DNA from: Mesostigma viride
Lineage: Eukaryota; Streptophyta; Mesostigmatophyceae; Mesostigmatales; Mesostigmataceae
Assembly: GCA_009746045.1 (NCBI GenBank)
Contig: RPFO01000059.1
Span: 1,013,928 to 1,077,927 of the forward strand
Length of the DNA: 64,000 nucleotides
Reading direction: 5' to 3'
The translations under genes were made by a program, and so were the position numbers. How positions within the stretch are numbered: the first letter of the stretch is position 1; every line of letters starts with the position of its first letter. The notes under the pieces were generated by a model. The model had not been told where the DNA came from. It saw only the letters and a program-made list of their open reading frames with translations, and ran no database searches. Shown piece by piece: positions 28,500 to 40,253 of the stretch.

Positions 28500-29860
28500 G
28501 CCATCCTAGCTCTGGATCGCCGGGGTACCACCAGCGTTTATTGCTGCCATTCGTCAACTGTATTGAGGGCTCACAGGCAGGCAGTAGTGCGGACTGCGGA
28601 AGGCACCACCCCACCATTCCCTTTTCACCACGGGGTGTGGCAAGGTTGTGTCCTGTCCCCATATCTGTTCATTATTGTCGTGGATCGTGTCATGCGCCGG
28701 GCACGTGCGCGCTTTACTGCTCTTAAGGGGTTCGGGCCAGGCTTGGACATCCTTAACGAGCGCGAACACGGCGGCGGTGGCCCTGGCTACCGCCTGTCCG
28801 GCCTGATTTATGCGGATGATACCACCCTCATCGAGCGCCCCGAGCACATTCAGACCTGGCTGGACTGTCTGGGCTTGGAGGTGCGGGCGGTGGGGTTGGA
28901 GATTATAGTGTCAAAACTTCAATGCGATGGCGGATTGGGGCTACCAGTCGCCCGCCGCTGCCGCGGCTGCTATATAGGCGGGACGGAGGTCCCGTTCCGT
29001 GATCGCTTCAAACTGCTGGGGAGCACATGTGCTCGACCCGACACCGCCGACGATGTGGACGTCTGCATCGGCCTGGCCTGGGCTAGGCTTCGTTCGCTCA
29101 AAACCTACTGGCACTCGAAGGGCCTGGGCGAGCACCGCAAGCGCATGCTCTTCAAGGTCCTCGTCCTCACGGTGCCTACGTGTGGCGCCGAGGCATGGAC
29201 ACTCACGGACACACTGGCCGGCCGCCAAGCTAGACAGCACGGTTTACAGGATGCTTCGACAGTTCCTGAATGTAGGTTTTTCCACGCTTAGGTCATTAGA
29301 GTCTTTGTATCAGGGTATGCCTCGCGGCCCTCGCCGAGGCGTGGACAATCACCGGCACCCACACTGGCAGCTACGCTGCACGGCACGGTTTATAGGATGC
29401 TCCGACAGGTCCTGAACGTAGGGTTTTCCAAGCGCCCGTCATTAATTTTTTTAGTATTTGTATCAGGGTATGCCTCGTATTTCGGACGAGATATTAGGCA
29501 GCGTAGGATAGCCATTTGTAGGACACCTTGCTCGCACCAGCCAGGTCGACACCGCCCTTGGTCTGGCAGGCCCCCAGCGGCTTGGCCAGCCAGGGCAGCA
29601 TATTCTGACCTGGCCTGGCCCCAAGGGCATTCCCAAAAGGGTTGGGAAACATGTCACGAACTACATCCAGATGTTGCTGGACGACCTACGGACCTAGTGG
29701 TCCCAGCCCAGTTTGAACACCGCATCCACTCTCTCTCCCTTCTTTGGACTGCCATGCAGAACAAGACGCGGCGGCAGAAGATTTTCAAGGCTCACACGCC
29801 AGCCCCTGTGGGCAAGCCACCTCCCCCCAAGAGGCGGCGGCGTTTTGATGAGTAGTGTAG
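28500..29860 (+). mobile_element. LINE (non-LTR retrotransposon) 3' remnant with reverse transcriptase
   Basis: Frames in order give FIAAIRQLY, then HHGVWQGCVLSPYLFIIVVD and the RT catalytic box LIYADDTTLIERPEH, then the post-RT region (CGAEAWTLTDTLAGRQ), FVGHLARTSQVDTALGLAGP and an end rich in Arg/Lys (KPPPPKRRRRFDE) stopping at 29855. The long frame at 28563-29291 covers the RT palm. Several frame changes and duplicated stretches (AGGATGCT.CGACAG.TCCTGAA at about 29250 and 29395) show decay. The 5' part is absent. The same family is found on the minus strand at 40.25-42.2 kb (matching RHLARTDQVDTSDRLAG). Confidence 0.85.
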
Positions 29861-29939
29861 TTAGGATTTTTCTAGACTAGATAGCTTAGAGTTAGCTTAG
29901 TTCGATTCCGCGGCTTTGCCCACCTCCACCCATCCAGCA

Positions 29940-29990
29940 AGGAATATGTGCTACATGATCTCCCAACCCGGAGTCATGTTATATTAATTT
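29940..29990. repeat. Short repeat shared with 42.2 kb
   Basis: GCTACATGATCTCCCAA, then CGGAGTCATGTTAT, occurs here and at about 42220-42258 in the same orientation. It is probably the end of a short interspersed or LINE-associated element. Confidence 0.6.
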
Positions 29991-30404
29991 TCGGGTAGTC
30001 TACGGGCATTCCGGTAGTCTAGATATACAGCTTCGATCTAGATCATATTTGACAAGATACACTGCTTCTGACTAGCATGCAAGCTTGCACTACAGGGCTT
30101 TTGTTGAAGCATTTGAAATCTTGGACATGCAAGTGCCTGGCATATGCAGGCACTGGGAAGGTCCCATATTCATGATAGCTGAGGCACCTCTATGTCCCAA
30201 GTGCTGCTCCAAAATTAATGTTTACGGGTTGATGGCCAGGGCATATAAAAAACACATTCATGGTTTAATATACTATACGTACTGTGACCTTGCAGCTCTT
30301 CTTTCGCTTGCATAATATAGAGACAACTATTCTGATCAGGCACTCCGCAAAGGTGAAAACCGTTTGCGTTCAGTGCCGGGCCGCGGAAAACGCGGAAAAA
30401 CGCG

Positions 30405-30500
30405 ATCTGCAAATGAATCCGACCGGAATCGAACTGGGGACCTCTCGCACCAATTTTGCTGACTATAGGACGGACGTCTCCGGTTACCATGGCATCGCCA
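30405..30500 (-). other. tRNA-like / pol III B-box-like sequence
   Basis: On the minus strand the sequence reads GTCCCCAGTTCGATTCCGG, which resembles a tRNA T-arm, with TATAGTCAGCAAAATTGG about 30 bases upstream. The T-stem does not pair and no 7 bp acceptor stem closes, so it is not a working tRNA gene. A decayed tRNA or a tRNA-derived SINE head is possible. Confidence 0.25.
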
Positions 30501-30560
30501 ACTTACACCTACAGTCATCCGCAAAAGTTCTCCTGTCCGGGGAGTGATGCAAGCCTTTTG

Positions 30561-32231
30561 GATTTGGTACTAGATAAATCCCTCGAGATCTGTGTGTAGG
30601 AGTACTACACACGTGTCTGCACGCGAGACTTGTTCAGTCTCGCACCGTGAGACGGGCTGAACACGGCTGAATCCTTCTATCTAGACAACTATGCCTGGAC
30701 GCATGGTGATCCAACGCCGTAGAAGGACTAGGGCTTCGCTTGCATAATACTAGCTCTGGCCTGTCGAAGTTAAGGTTTCATGAAGTTTTCATTTACACCA
30801 TACCATGCCCCCACATGTTTATTCATGTACCATGTACACAATGTACTGTCTACAAATGAAGCAGTTCAACGGGAAAGCCTCAAACACAAGTAAAATGCAT
30901 CAGAAGGATTCTTCTCCCTGCCTCTGCCATCCTCTGTCCCTATTACACAAACAACGGAGCCTGCCTCACCTTCCAAAGGCAGGTGATTCCCACCATGGGA
31001 GGTTACAACCTTCTGGCCACGCCTCCATTCATCTTGCATGCATGGCTGTCTTATGTCCACGGGGCAGCCTGGTTCATGTCCACGTTGCCCAAAACCTGCT
31101 GCCTGGGCTTCGTCCCCTAACCAAGGCCTGCAGGCCAACTCTCACTGCTGACCCCTTTCACGGGCAACCATGCACGGCAAGCAGTTGGACCCCTTTAACG
31201 CCACGCAGAGGCCACCGGCTCGACTGGCTTTTGCAATGCGCCAGCTCAGGGGGGGATACCTACACAAAGGTCCCAAGCGGGCGGACATGAGATTGCCCAC
31301 CCACCATGACGGACGTTAACTGATGGACCATGTCCATCTGTCCATCCACGTTACCTCACTGCCACAGGATGCACCGCCCACCCCAAGGAAAACGCCATGC
31401 GTGGCACTGGACTGGCGGCGCAGGTGCGGCCTGGCTGGCCAGCCCAGACACTACCCCTCGGCATGCCTTGTGGGAAACCCATTGTCCTTGCTGAGGTGAC
31501 AAGTGCCATCATCTCACGGCGCTGAAACAGGATGCTGGCAGCTGGAACGAGACGAGGATGGCAGCAACCCCGCAGAGGCACTGGCAGGCACTCGCCTCTG
31601 CTGGCGCGTACGGCAGTACTACACAGCTGCTTCATGCACGACCCGGGTTGCGCCAAATGGTGATGGCTGGTCCGCCGTCCACCCACACTGCCGTGTAATG
31701 CGTGTGGCTGGTCAGTTGATGGCCATGCAACGTGCGTGGCTAGTGGGATGACGTGGCTGCTTGATGGCCCGACCTCGCCTCCACGATGTGTGCTGCATGT
31801 GCCCATGTCGCCTGCGGGGTCCTACCTGATGGGGACCCAGCCAGTGTGATGCCATCCCTGGCTACCGCGGCACAGGGTGCGCCACACACTAGACACCACC
31901 GGGGACACCAGCGGGAAAGTGTTGCGCCGCTTCCATCCTGCCCTGCCCCTCGCACACCGCTCCCCCACGTCGCACAGTGCGGTGTGGCGCTGCTGGCACG
32001 CCGCAGGCACCACACCCATGCCATGGTGTGGAAGGGCACACACTTGGCTCTTTGCCACACAGCCATGCCACACAGACAACACTGTGTGCCCCTTGCCGCA
32101 TCATCACGCAGCCACATCCGCCCTTGCGGGTGCTCAGTCCATGCGAGGACAGGAGCACCCTAAAACCCAAGAACCGAAGAATCCTCCCACCAGCATCCCA
32201 GGGGAGTTGGGTACATTCACCCCCAAATATC
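30561..32231. other. Long stretch without a supported gene
   Basis: Open frames exist on both strands (up to about 175 codons near 31.9-32.4 kb), but they overlap each other, lack splice support and lack any recognisable motif. A small perfect inverted repeat, GCGAGAC...GTCTCGC, lies near 30630. Part of this stretch may be the 3' untranslated region of the AAA ATPase gene. Confidence 0.4.
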
Positions 32232-34397
32232 TCAGCGTCTCGCCCCTTTATCCTTACACCGGCATCGCGCTGGGATACCGTGTACCCTCACACCGGCTCG
32301 CCCGCCCCACCCCTGCCGCTGCCTCCTGGCCTGGTCACCGATGCCCTTCTCCTGCACGCCGTGCTGCCGCCCCGAGCGTGCATGGCCTGCCCGCCCGTTC
32401 CTGATTGCGCCGATGCTTTGCCCATGTCTTAGCTTCTGCTGCCACTGCCCCCCGCCCCCCGCTCCCCCCCCGCTGTCCCCCCACCCATCCCCCCCCTTGG
32501 CCAACGCGGCCGACCGCAGCACAGCGCCCAGCAGGTCGCTCATCCGGTTCTCCAGCGCGTTCTCCTCCGTGCGCTCCCTCCGGTCCTTGAACGCTCCCGC
32601 CTGCGCGCGGTAGTAGCTGTACGCCGCCTCCTTGGACGGCCGAGAGGACGCTGCCACGTCCACAAAGTCGGCGTATCGAAGCGGGCGCAGGCGCGGCGGC
32701 TGCGCCGCTGCCGCTGCGTTCCTTCCCCCATCGTACCCGTCACCGTCCGAATCATCGTCGTTTTGGCCCCTCCCCGCCGCGCCTGCACTCCCTTGCCCCA
32801 GGCTAGCCTGCCGCCGCTCCTCGGCCAAAAACTCCCGGATCGGGTGGTACGCTGCCTGCTTGCACAGCTCGTTCAGGTCGCTCCCCGTGTACCCCTCGGT
32901 GGCGTCCGCCAGCGCGTCATAGTTGAACCCGGGCTCCAACGCCTCCCCCCTCAGGATCGTCTTGAGGATGCTCTTGCGCTCGTCACGGCCGGGCATGCCC
33001 ACCTCGAACGCGCGCGGCAGCCGCCGCAGGATGGCCTCATCCAGCTCCCAGGGGCGGTTGGTGGCGGCCAGCACCATCACGCGCGCGTTGTGGTCGGTTG
33101 CGAACCCGTCCCACAGCGACATGAACTCCGTCTTCATACTCGCGGTCGTGTCGTTTTCCATCCCGCCACGCCGCGAGCCCAGGAAGCCGTCGATCTCGTC
33201 CAGGAAGATGACTGGGCGCACGCGCGAGGGAGCACAGGGGGGGAAGGAGGGGGGGGGGGAAGTGGGGGGGACATGGGGGGAAATGGGAGGGGGGAAAGGA
33301 AGGGGGATGCGTGAGGGAACATAGGAAAGGGGAAAGCGCCCGCCGCCACCGTAGGAAGGGGGGGCACACATGAGAGCATAGGAACGGGGTGGGGTGGGGA
33401 GGGGTGGGGGAACGGGGGGGTGGGGGTGGGGGTTGGGGGGAGGTGGTGGAGGGACGGGGGGGAGGATGCGGGTACATGTAACCCGCAAGGGGGAGAGGGG
33501 GGGGGGGGACGCAACGATATCCCGAGCATGCAATAGCCGCAATGACTTGAGGACGATGCGTCCGCCGATGCGATCATAAACACCTTGATCTCATGGACAT
33601 GTTCATGGACATGTTTATGATCAACAACGCAGACGAGACATAGCCAGTACCTTGCACATGACAGCTTCCGCCAAAATGCCCACATGAGGCCCACATGGTG
33701 TCGTGGTAAGTACAAAACGCGAGTAGGCAGCTCCAAATGCACACAAGTAGAGATGGAAGCAACAGTGGCAAAGCAAACATTTTTCTGACTAACGACCCAT
33801 TAACAATCGCTTACCACTCGGCTGAATTTTCCACGCGAGCGTGAAGAGGGCCGTGACCAGCTTCTGCGCGTCGCCGTACCACTTGCTCTGCAACGTGGCA
33901 AGGCGGACGTTGATGAAGCAGGCGTTGCACTCCTTGGCGATGGCCTTTGCCAACATGGTCTTGCCCGTGCCGGGCGGCCCGTATAGCAGCACGCCAAGCT
34001 GGTGCCTCAGCAACTTGCCGTGGCTGAACAGTTCTGGACGCTTGAGAGGCAAAATAACGAGCTCGTGCAACGACGCCTTCACCTTCTGCAACCCGCCAAT
34101 GCTGTCCAGTGTGACATCAATGTTTGAGGGATCTACCACGTCGCACGCAATTATGTCTTCGTACTGAGATAGGTTGAGATTCCCCCGGCCTAGCCTCGCC
34201 GATATTTCTTTCTTTCTCGCGGCAGCGCGTTTGGAAGCCTCGCGGTTGGGATCCATGCGTCGCAGCCCGAAAAAGAGAATGCATGCTGAAATAGCAGTGG
34301 TAGCAGCGTATAGCAACAACTCTCCCAGGTAACCTTTCGCAGTTTCCCCCGCGCGGGACCTGCCCCCCCCAGTCGACATGAGAGGCAAATCGGCCAT
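32232..34397 (-). CDS. Msp1/ATAD1-type membrane AAA ATPase, two exons
   Basis: Exon 1 is 34397-33815 and exon 2 is 33211-32232; the donor GTAAGC and acceptor GCGCCCAG join in phase as P-S-V-I-F-L-D, and the total is 1563 bases. One N-terminal membrane helix (about residues 26-44, LLLYAATTAISACILFFGLR) is followed by a linker and SIGGLQKVKASLHELVILPL. Walker A is GPPGTGKT (about 138-145); the pore loop region is QSKWYGDAQKL; Walker B is VIFLDEID; sensor 1 is AATNRP; arginine fingers lie near AILRRLPRAF. Msp1/ATAD1 proteins sit in the outer mitochondrial or peroxisomal membrane and extract mislocalised tail-anchored proteins. The C-terminal tail after GYTGSDLNELCKQAA is Gly-rich and longer than usual, so the true stop could differ if another intron exists. 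Confidence 0.88.
33228..33512. repeat. G-rich low-complexity tract in the ATPase intron
   Basis: On the given strand it is nearly all G with short A/T breaks (GGGGTGGGGAGGGGTGGGGG). On the gene strand it is a C-rich tract leading to the splice acceptor at 33212, so it may act as an extended pyrimidine tract. Confidence 0.8.
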
Positions 34398-34551
34398 CGC
34401 TGGCCTTCGTGTATTGCGCTCGTCTACGAAGACACCTTCCCTACCACAGCGCTGTCAAGGCGGCAAGTTGTCAGCATGCAATCCTCAGCTGGCGTCCCGA
34501 CCTAACAAACGGAAACGGCAAGCTTGACGCAAGCTGCCCGAAGTTTACCAG

Positions 34552-34767
34552 TCAGTTGGGAGGTGCGATTGCCGACATTGATGAATCACCGTGGGCGAGA
34601 GTACCCACTGCCATACCCCAGCAGACAGTGATACAGGCGGCACCAAGCGCCACACCAATGATGCGCGGGCGATCTGGCAAACGGAGCGCGCCAAGAGTTG
34701 ACTCCCGCTCTGGGATTTGCAATTTTTGCGCGAATTTAGTTGAGGCTTGCCGTACTTTATCCGTCAT
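34552..34767 (-). CDS. Small single-helix membrane protein, 71 residues
   Basis: MTDKVRQASTKFAQKLQIPE begins a basic, amphipathic N-terminus; a hydrophobic segment (IIGVALGAACITVCWGMAVG, about residues 36-55) follows, then a short polar tail ending APPN. The size, basic start and single helix fit small mitochondrial or plastid membrane subunits, but no family is recognised. It lies 155 bases upstream of the ATPase start on the same strand. Further exons cannot be excluded. Confidence 0.45.
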   Translation of the reverse strand: MTDKVRQASTKFAQKLQIPERESTLGALRLPDRPRIIGVALGAACITVCWGMAVGTLAHGDSSMSAIAPPN

Positions 34768-34811
34768 TACGCTTGGAAATCATGCAACGTTCTTTTTCTA
34801 GTCCAGAAAAT

Positions 34812-35441
34812 TCAAGGCAAATATCTTAATAACATGCTGCTGCATACCCATTCAAAAGTACAAGAAACTAGAATCCGGTGATTCCGGTCGTGCTGACGAT
34901 GGCATTTTGCCAGGTCACCAACATCACGATGTTTGGCCCCCCAATACGTGGCACGCTGCCGTGGACATGCCACGAAGTCCGCATTATTTGCCGCTGCAGC
35001 TTGGTATGGTGGACACCAGGAATTGTAACAATCCCGACAAGGCTCCTTGTAATTCATTGGGCGTGTTTTCTCAAGTCTATCTTGGGAAAAAGTAACGCTG
35101 TCCTCTGGATCACCCGCGGTGACAGTGGAAAACCCTGTATAATTCTGAAGGTTTTTCAATATGAATACCTGTCTTGCTCGTGTTGACCTCGCTGGCTTGC
35201 AAGCATGTGCAACACTGCCAGGAAGATGTACCCGGCCTTTGCAGACCAGGTCGCAGGTTGCATCATTGACAAAGCCCACAATGTCGCTAGCGGCACCTTT
35301 TCTAACGAAGCCGGGTCGGGTGTACGAGCTGTGTCCTGCCAGCGTGCATCGATCGACGTGGCCACCCATCGAGACCGCCGCTGCTTCCAAGGCAGGATAC
35401 CGGCCGCGACATTTCCGAGTCACTGCTACAACTGATGCCAA
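34812..35441 (-). CDS. Hypothetical 209-residue open frame
   Basis: An ATG-started frame (MASVVAVTRKCRGRYPALEA) with no recognised motif. The minus-strand frame at 35156-35365 looks equally protein-like (VPLATLWALSMMQPATWSAK) and overlaps it. At least one of them is chance, and the real gene may be spliced. I list it only as a possibility. Confidence 0.2.
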   Translation of the reverse strand: MASVVAVTRKCRGRYPALEAAAVSMGGHVDRCTLAGHSSYTRPGFVRKGAASDIVGFVNDATCDLVCKGRVHLPGSVAHACKPARSTRARQVFILKNLQNYTGFSTVTAGDPEDSVTFSQDRLEKTRPMNYKEPCRDCYNSWCPPYQAAAANNADFVACPRQRATYWGAKHRDVGDLAKCHRQHDRNHRILVSCTFEWVCSSMLLRYLP

Positions 35442-36534
35442 GGTAAATCTAATCCAATCCTTGTCTACCCACTCTGTTACTGATTTGCATCATTTTACGA
35501 AGTGTAATGATCCAGTGTGCTTTAATGAAATGTGACGTCAGCGTTCCTTCAGCTCACATGCCAGGGTATAAGAATCGCTGCGTGTCCATCGCATCCTCTC
35601 GTTTGCGCTGTCCAACGTACAGGATGGAACAGCGCCGAAGCCGCACGCGAAGCTTCATGACTTCTGTCTTACTTTCCCCTACGGTGAGCGCAGAGCGATT
35701 AGTAGGGATTGTGCTCGCTAGTACGGTGGATATGTTGCCCACTACGTGAAGGGTGTGCTGGCTCGGTGGCGTAGTTCCGTACTATGTGCATGGCTGTCCT
35801 TGGCGTGGTAAATTGATTATCGGTAGTCTCCTGGTGTTGCGCATTGGCAATTCTGGTTTTGGTTCTGCAGTGGTCTGCTCTGCGAGGAAATGTATTGGGA
35901 TAGGGTGTTTGGGTGACCGAAAGGCGATGAGGGCAGGAAAGGGCTTAGCAAAACGCAGGAAGAAGCTAACCGTTTGGTTCAGCTGTCATTGTTCTGCTGT
36001 ATTTTGAATGCCATGTTTTCTAATGTGTCCACAAGCCTTGGGTCACCGAGACATGCTCGCCATGCGCGTCCCCTCACACAAGAAGGTCATGTGCAGCACC
36101 ACCAGCTGCTTGCGCATGCAACACATCCACCAGCTACTTGCAAACGCAACACAACATGTGCCGCACCACCAGCTACTTGCACATGCAACACATCATGGCG
36201 GTGCGCCATCAAGTGCCACCCACCCATAGGGGACACGATTAGACAGGGGCACGAATCGACGGGGGCACAAATAGCCCCCACCCAGCGAGCGCAGCTTGTG
36301 CTTGCCCCCGGCTCGCGCCACACAGCGACCGGGTGGTGCAGATCGGAGCGGTGCATGCGAGAAACCTATGCAAGGCCAGATATGGCCGCGAGGGTATAAC
36401 AGCCAGCAAAGGAACTTGGGAGGTCAATCAAATTGTGTTAAACACTAAAAGTGCGGCCGGTCAAGCAAGGAAGGAGGATGGAGGATGGAGGACGGTGGGA
36501 TGGTCATGCGGATACCAGCATCGCTCGCCATTCC
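35442..36534. other. Possible 5' region of the TMEM14-like gene; nothing firm
   Basis: The first exon of the gene at 36900-39875 should lie here and must leave one base of a codon, but I could not choose it with confidence. Near 36095-36190 there are short repeats (CACCACCAGCTGCTTGC and similar). No other gene is seen. Confidence 0.3.
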
Positions 36535-36812
36535 GTGCCCCTGCCCCTGCCCCTGCCCCTGCCCCTGCCCCTGCCCCTGCCCCTGCCCCTGCCCCTGCCC
36601 CTGCCCCTGCCCCTGCCCCTGCCCCTGCCCCTGCCCCTGCCCCTGCCCCTGCCCCTGCCCCTGCCCCTGCCCCTGCCCCTGCCCCTGCCCCTGCCCCTGC
36701 CCCTGCCCCTGCCCCTGCCCCTGCCCCTGCCCCTGCCCCTGCCCCTGCCCCTGCCCCTGCCCCTGCCCCTGCCCCTGCCCCTGCCCCTGCCCCTGCCCCT
36801 GTCCCTGCCCCT
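36535..36812. repeat. (CCCCTG)n hexanucleotide array, about 46 copies
   Basis: Pure array with a few variants at its right end, located in the inferred intron upstream of the acceptor at 36899. Long Pro-Ala, Pro-Leu and Pro-Cys frames, and Gly-Gln on the other strand, follow the repeat only. Confidence 0.95.
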
Positions 36813-36899
36813 GGCCCCTTGTGAACGACTGTTTATCATGACAACATGATTCTGACAACATATATGCAACAGCATGGATGTTTCTGTCCCCTCCTCCAG

Positions 36900-39875
36900 G
36901 TGCGGTGATGGCGCTGGTGGGCATGGTAGCGCTCGTCACCAAGGCGGCGTGCGGCCCCGCCTTCTCCGCCTCCTGCCTTGTGTCGGGCCTGTTGCTGCTG
37001 GCGTCCGGGGGGAAGAGCTTGTCCACGTGGACGGCCCGCAACAGCTGCACGCCCTACACGGTTTTTGGCCAAGGTGAGGGTGCTGCGCAGGAGGTAAATA
37101 CATGTAGATGCATGGAGTGTGACCAAGGTGAGGGTGCGCCGCAGGATGGAATCAGCTGGATGTGCACGGCGTGTGGCCCAGATGAGGGTGATGCGCAGGA
37201 AGATGGTGGATGGGGGTGGGTGGGAGGCAAGTGGCACTGTCGGCTGTGGGCTTGGCAAGCAGGAAACAACCAGGGCTACATATGTGCTTCTGTGCATACA
37301 TTTTTTGCCGAGAGTGAGATCATGGAATCTAGTTGCATGGCTCTGGTGATGTGTACATGCAGAGTGTTGTTGATCCCTGGCGTCTAGTGAGGATCTGTCA
37401 TCTCATGGTAGGTATTGTATGATCTGTCAAACCATGGCATAAGCCACCACATGAGATGGCCGTGTTGGCGGCCACGGCTGGATGGCCTGAAACGGGAGCC
37501 GTACCCAGGCCCCAGGGTACCCGTCCTCGCATAGTATGGACATTTCCGTCTTTACCTTGCGTGCCAGTCTTTGCCTGACATGCGTGCTCGTTTCACTTTC
37601 CTTCTTTAGCCACGCTGCATCCCCTCCTGGCCCTGCTCTCGCTACCCCCCCAGACCTGTCATCTCATCCTCCTCTTCCACTGCGCAACGATTCCTGTGCG
37701 CATGTACCCTGCTCAACCGTTTCCGTCCCCATCATTCCACTGTGTTCCCTGCTGCCCGCAACCCCTGCAGTTGTTGCGGCCGCTTACACCTTCCTGGTCG
37801 GAAAGCTGGTGCTCAAGGTAAGGACGACCATGCTGAGCTGGGCCCTCTAAAAGACCACACCATTGTTTAATCTTTGTTTACGATTCAAATTGCTAAACTT
37901 CTCTTCATGGTAGGGGCTCCAGTAGCGAATGTGGGAGCGCCTGCGCGCTGTGGTCATCCTACGCACGCATGGAAAGGTTTTTTGAAGGCAACGTAGAGGC
38001 AGCTATCCGTGGTGGCTACTGGCTAGTCAAGCTTTTGTGACGGCCACCGGTAGTCCGCAAGGTTACATTTTGTTTCGCTTCTTCTTTTAGTTAGTTGCCT
38101 TGCTCATCAGTTTGCACTACTCACACTTTTGCGGGGATGTCACATGATTCGCTGCCCGCCCATTGGCATGCGTGATGCCTGAAATCTATGAAATGGATCA
38201 TTTCCCACCAGCTTGGTTTATAGAATAGATCGCACCTGTCGGTATTACACCTCATAAGGGAATGGGAGGATATGCACGGTGGCTCTCGTTTGCCTGTTGG
38301 GCGCCACGTGGCAACGGTGAGTCTGGGAGGATGACAAGGCGTGTGGGGTTCCCCTGACCCTGTGGTCGGCGTGTTCTGAACCACATGTGAATGCCTGCAG
38401 GGCGCGCCTATTTTCCCTCATGGAGTCATCGTTTTCTTCAGGTGAGCATCGGCTTCACGCTCCCTACCAGTTGGTTTGGTTTGCTTGTTGGTGGTCGAAA
38501 AACACAGCATGGATGTGGATGTGGGATGTGATGGGTGGTGGCTGGACTAGGAACCAGCAGGACGGGGGGTGGCCCAAGCACATGATGTTGTAACGGCGCA
38601 CATGGATGATGGGGGATGGCACGGGGAGCGGCGCGCATGGTGCTGGTCTGGCGGCGGTGTGGTGGCAGTATGGCGGCGGTATGGTGGCGGTATGGCGGCG
38701 GTATGGTGCGCTTGCTGCCATCTTATCCAAGTGCCTTGCATCGCCGTTACGGCGGCTAATCATGGGATTTCCCTTGGACCCCGCTGTAGGCAATACGCTG
38801 CCCTCTGCCCGCCAGCATGCCGATTTCCTACGAAGGCAGCTTCAGTCAATTGCCTCAGGTTGGCTTGCGTCAACCTCACGAGGCTGCCTTGGCTGTATGT
38901 GGATAACCCCCATGCCCCATTCCTATGACACTGTCGCCAGGAAGTTGCTGACGTAGACATGGAAATCGCAAGGACCTATCCCACAGACTAATTTATTTGG
39001 ATCTTGACGCGTTTGGGACAAAAGCGAGTGCCCCCAACTAGGTGCCTTCTTGCATGTGGTGCTGCCAGGCGGCAGGCGCGTCGATGCGGCCCGGTTGTCA
39101 TCACCAAGTCCCTAGTCACCCAAAGCAAATGAGGGAGCAATCCCAGTGAATTATCCTGACGACGGATTCTTGCTAGCACGTTTGCTGTATCTCCCGGTTT
39201 GTTCAAGCATGTCCTGCACTGGTGGCGGCACGCTCTTGCCAACGGACTGTGGCGATTTGTTTTGTGGGAGGTCAGTTTGGCCGGTTCTTATGAGAAGGGA
39301 GAATGCCTGGCAATTGTGTTACAATTATGCCAGTAGCCCAGTACGCAGTTAACATTTTCACTTGAAATACAGGCATTCACGCCTTAAGTTGGGTTGGCTT
39401 AAGTTGTGTTCACGCCTTAAGTTGGGTCAAATAGGGTTTCGGCATTCCAAGTTCAAAGTAGTTCAGAATAGTATGTTTAAGTATCTTTAGTTCAAATTAG
39501 TAGAATTAAGTAGAATCATTCACGCCTTAAGTTGGGTTCACGCCTCAAGTTGGGTTGACCTCTCAAAAACCTCGAACCCAACTTAAGGCGGGAATGCCTG
39601 TAACAGAGCAATTTGGGTGGTTCCATTTGGCATTAGAGCTGTTTCCACGTCCATGTCATATATGCTGATGTTCGGAGCTCACCTCGCTTTGTTTTCTGCA
39701 AATATGAACCCATGCCTTTGACCTTGCCTTTTTGGTTGTTATGCCGTTCTGCAGTCTGCCCATGGCACTGTTTTATGCGTACAACATGCTTGCCGGAGGC
39801 AACCCGCCACCGAGCGCGAAGTACATGGCCTCCCACAGTGCGGCCTCGTCAGCTAAGGGGTCCATGGCCAGCTAG
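36900..39875 (+). CDS. TMEM14/FAX-like small membrane protein (first exon not found)
   Basis: Four exons fit in phase: 36900-37073, 37771-37817, 38401-38441 and 39755-39875, with donors GTGAGG, GTAAGG and GTGAGC and clear CAG acceptors. The product has three or four hydrophobic helices: VMALVGMVALVTK, SASCLVSGLLLLAS, VVAAAYTFLVGKLVL and FFSLPMALFYAYNM. A lysine pair precedes APIFPHG, where the TMEM14 family has KFMPAG. TMEM14/FAX proteins are small organelle-envelope membrane proteins; the plant FAX members export fatty acids from plastids and animal TMEM14C moves porphyrins. The Ser/Ala-rich tail (SHSAASSAKGSMAS) is short. The N-terminus is missing. The family call rests on helix spacing and the K...P.G motif, so it is moderate. 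Confidence 0.55.
39350..39600. repeat. Short direct and inverted repeats around CACGCCTTAAGTTGGG
   Basis: TTCACGCCTTAAGTTGGGT occurs about four times, and its reverse (CCCAACTTAAGGCG) closes the stretch near 39580. It lies inside the last intron of the TMEM14-like gene and may be a small foldback insertion starting at AGGCATTC and ending at GAATGCCTG. Confidence 0.6.
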
Positions 39876-40253
39876 GGCTGGCTGTAGCAACGATTAAAGC
39901 AGAAATAACGGTACTTCTGGCTTGACCCGGCCTGCCATCCTGAGCCACCAACTTTTTGCTGGAAAAGCTCTGTGAATGACCAGTCTGTTTGGCAGATCGA
40001 GGCGCCAGGAACTGAATGTACGTTGCTACGTGTATATACTGGTAATTTCCAGATTTCACCGGGCGCTGTACCAAGCTTGCCAGATCAGTTTTGATGGTAA
40101 GCAAAGCTGCAGCACTAGGCACTGGCCGGCATGCCGATTGCTGCACGTACCGGCCAGGGCTGGATCGCCATTACTGCCTTTTTGTATGTACCAAGCTCCA
40201 GTAGGCTATATGTATGTACATGATTTTTTCAATGCACGCATGTATTAAGTAAG

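Noticed and set aside
30405-30500. Functional tRNA gene
   Set aside because: Only the T-arm-like box fits; stems do not pair and no acceptor stem closes.
31786-32432. Overlapping frames of 90-175 codons downstream of the ATPase gene
   Set aside because: They overlap on both strands in a GC-rich stretch, with no motif and no splice logic.
36445-37050. Gly-Gln-rich 201-codon frame and Pro-rich frames on the other strand
   Set aside because: Driven by the (CCCCTG)n array inside an inferred intron.
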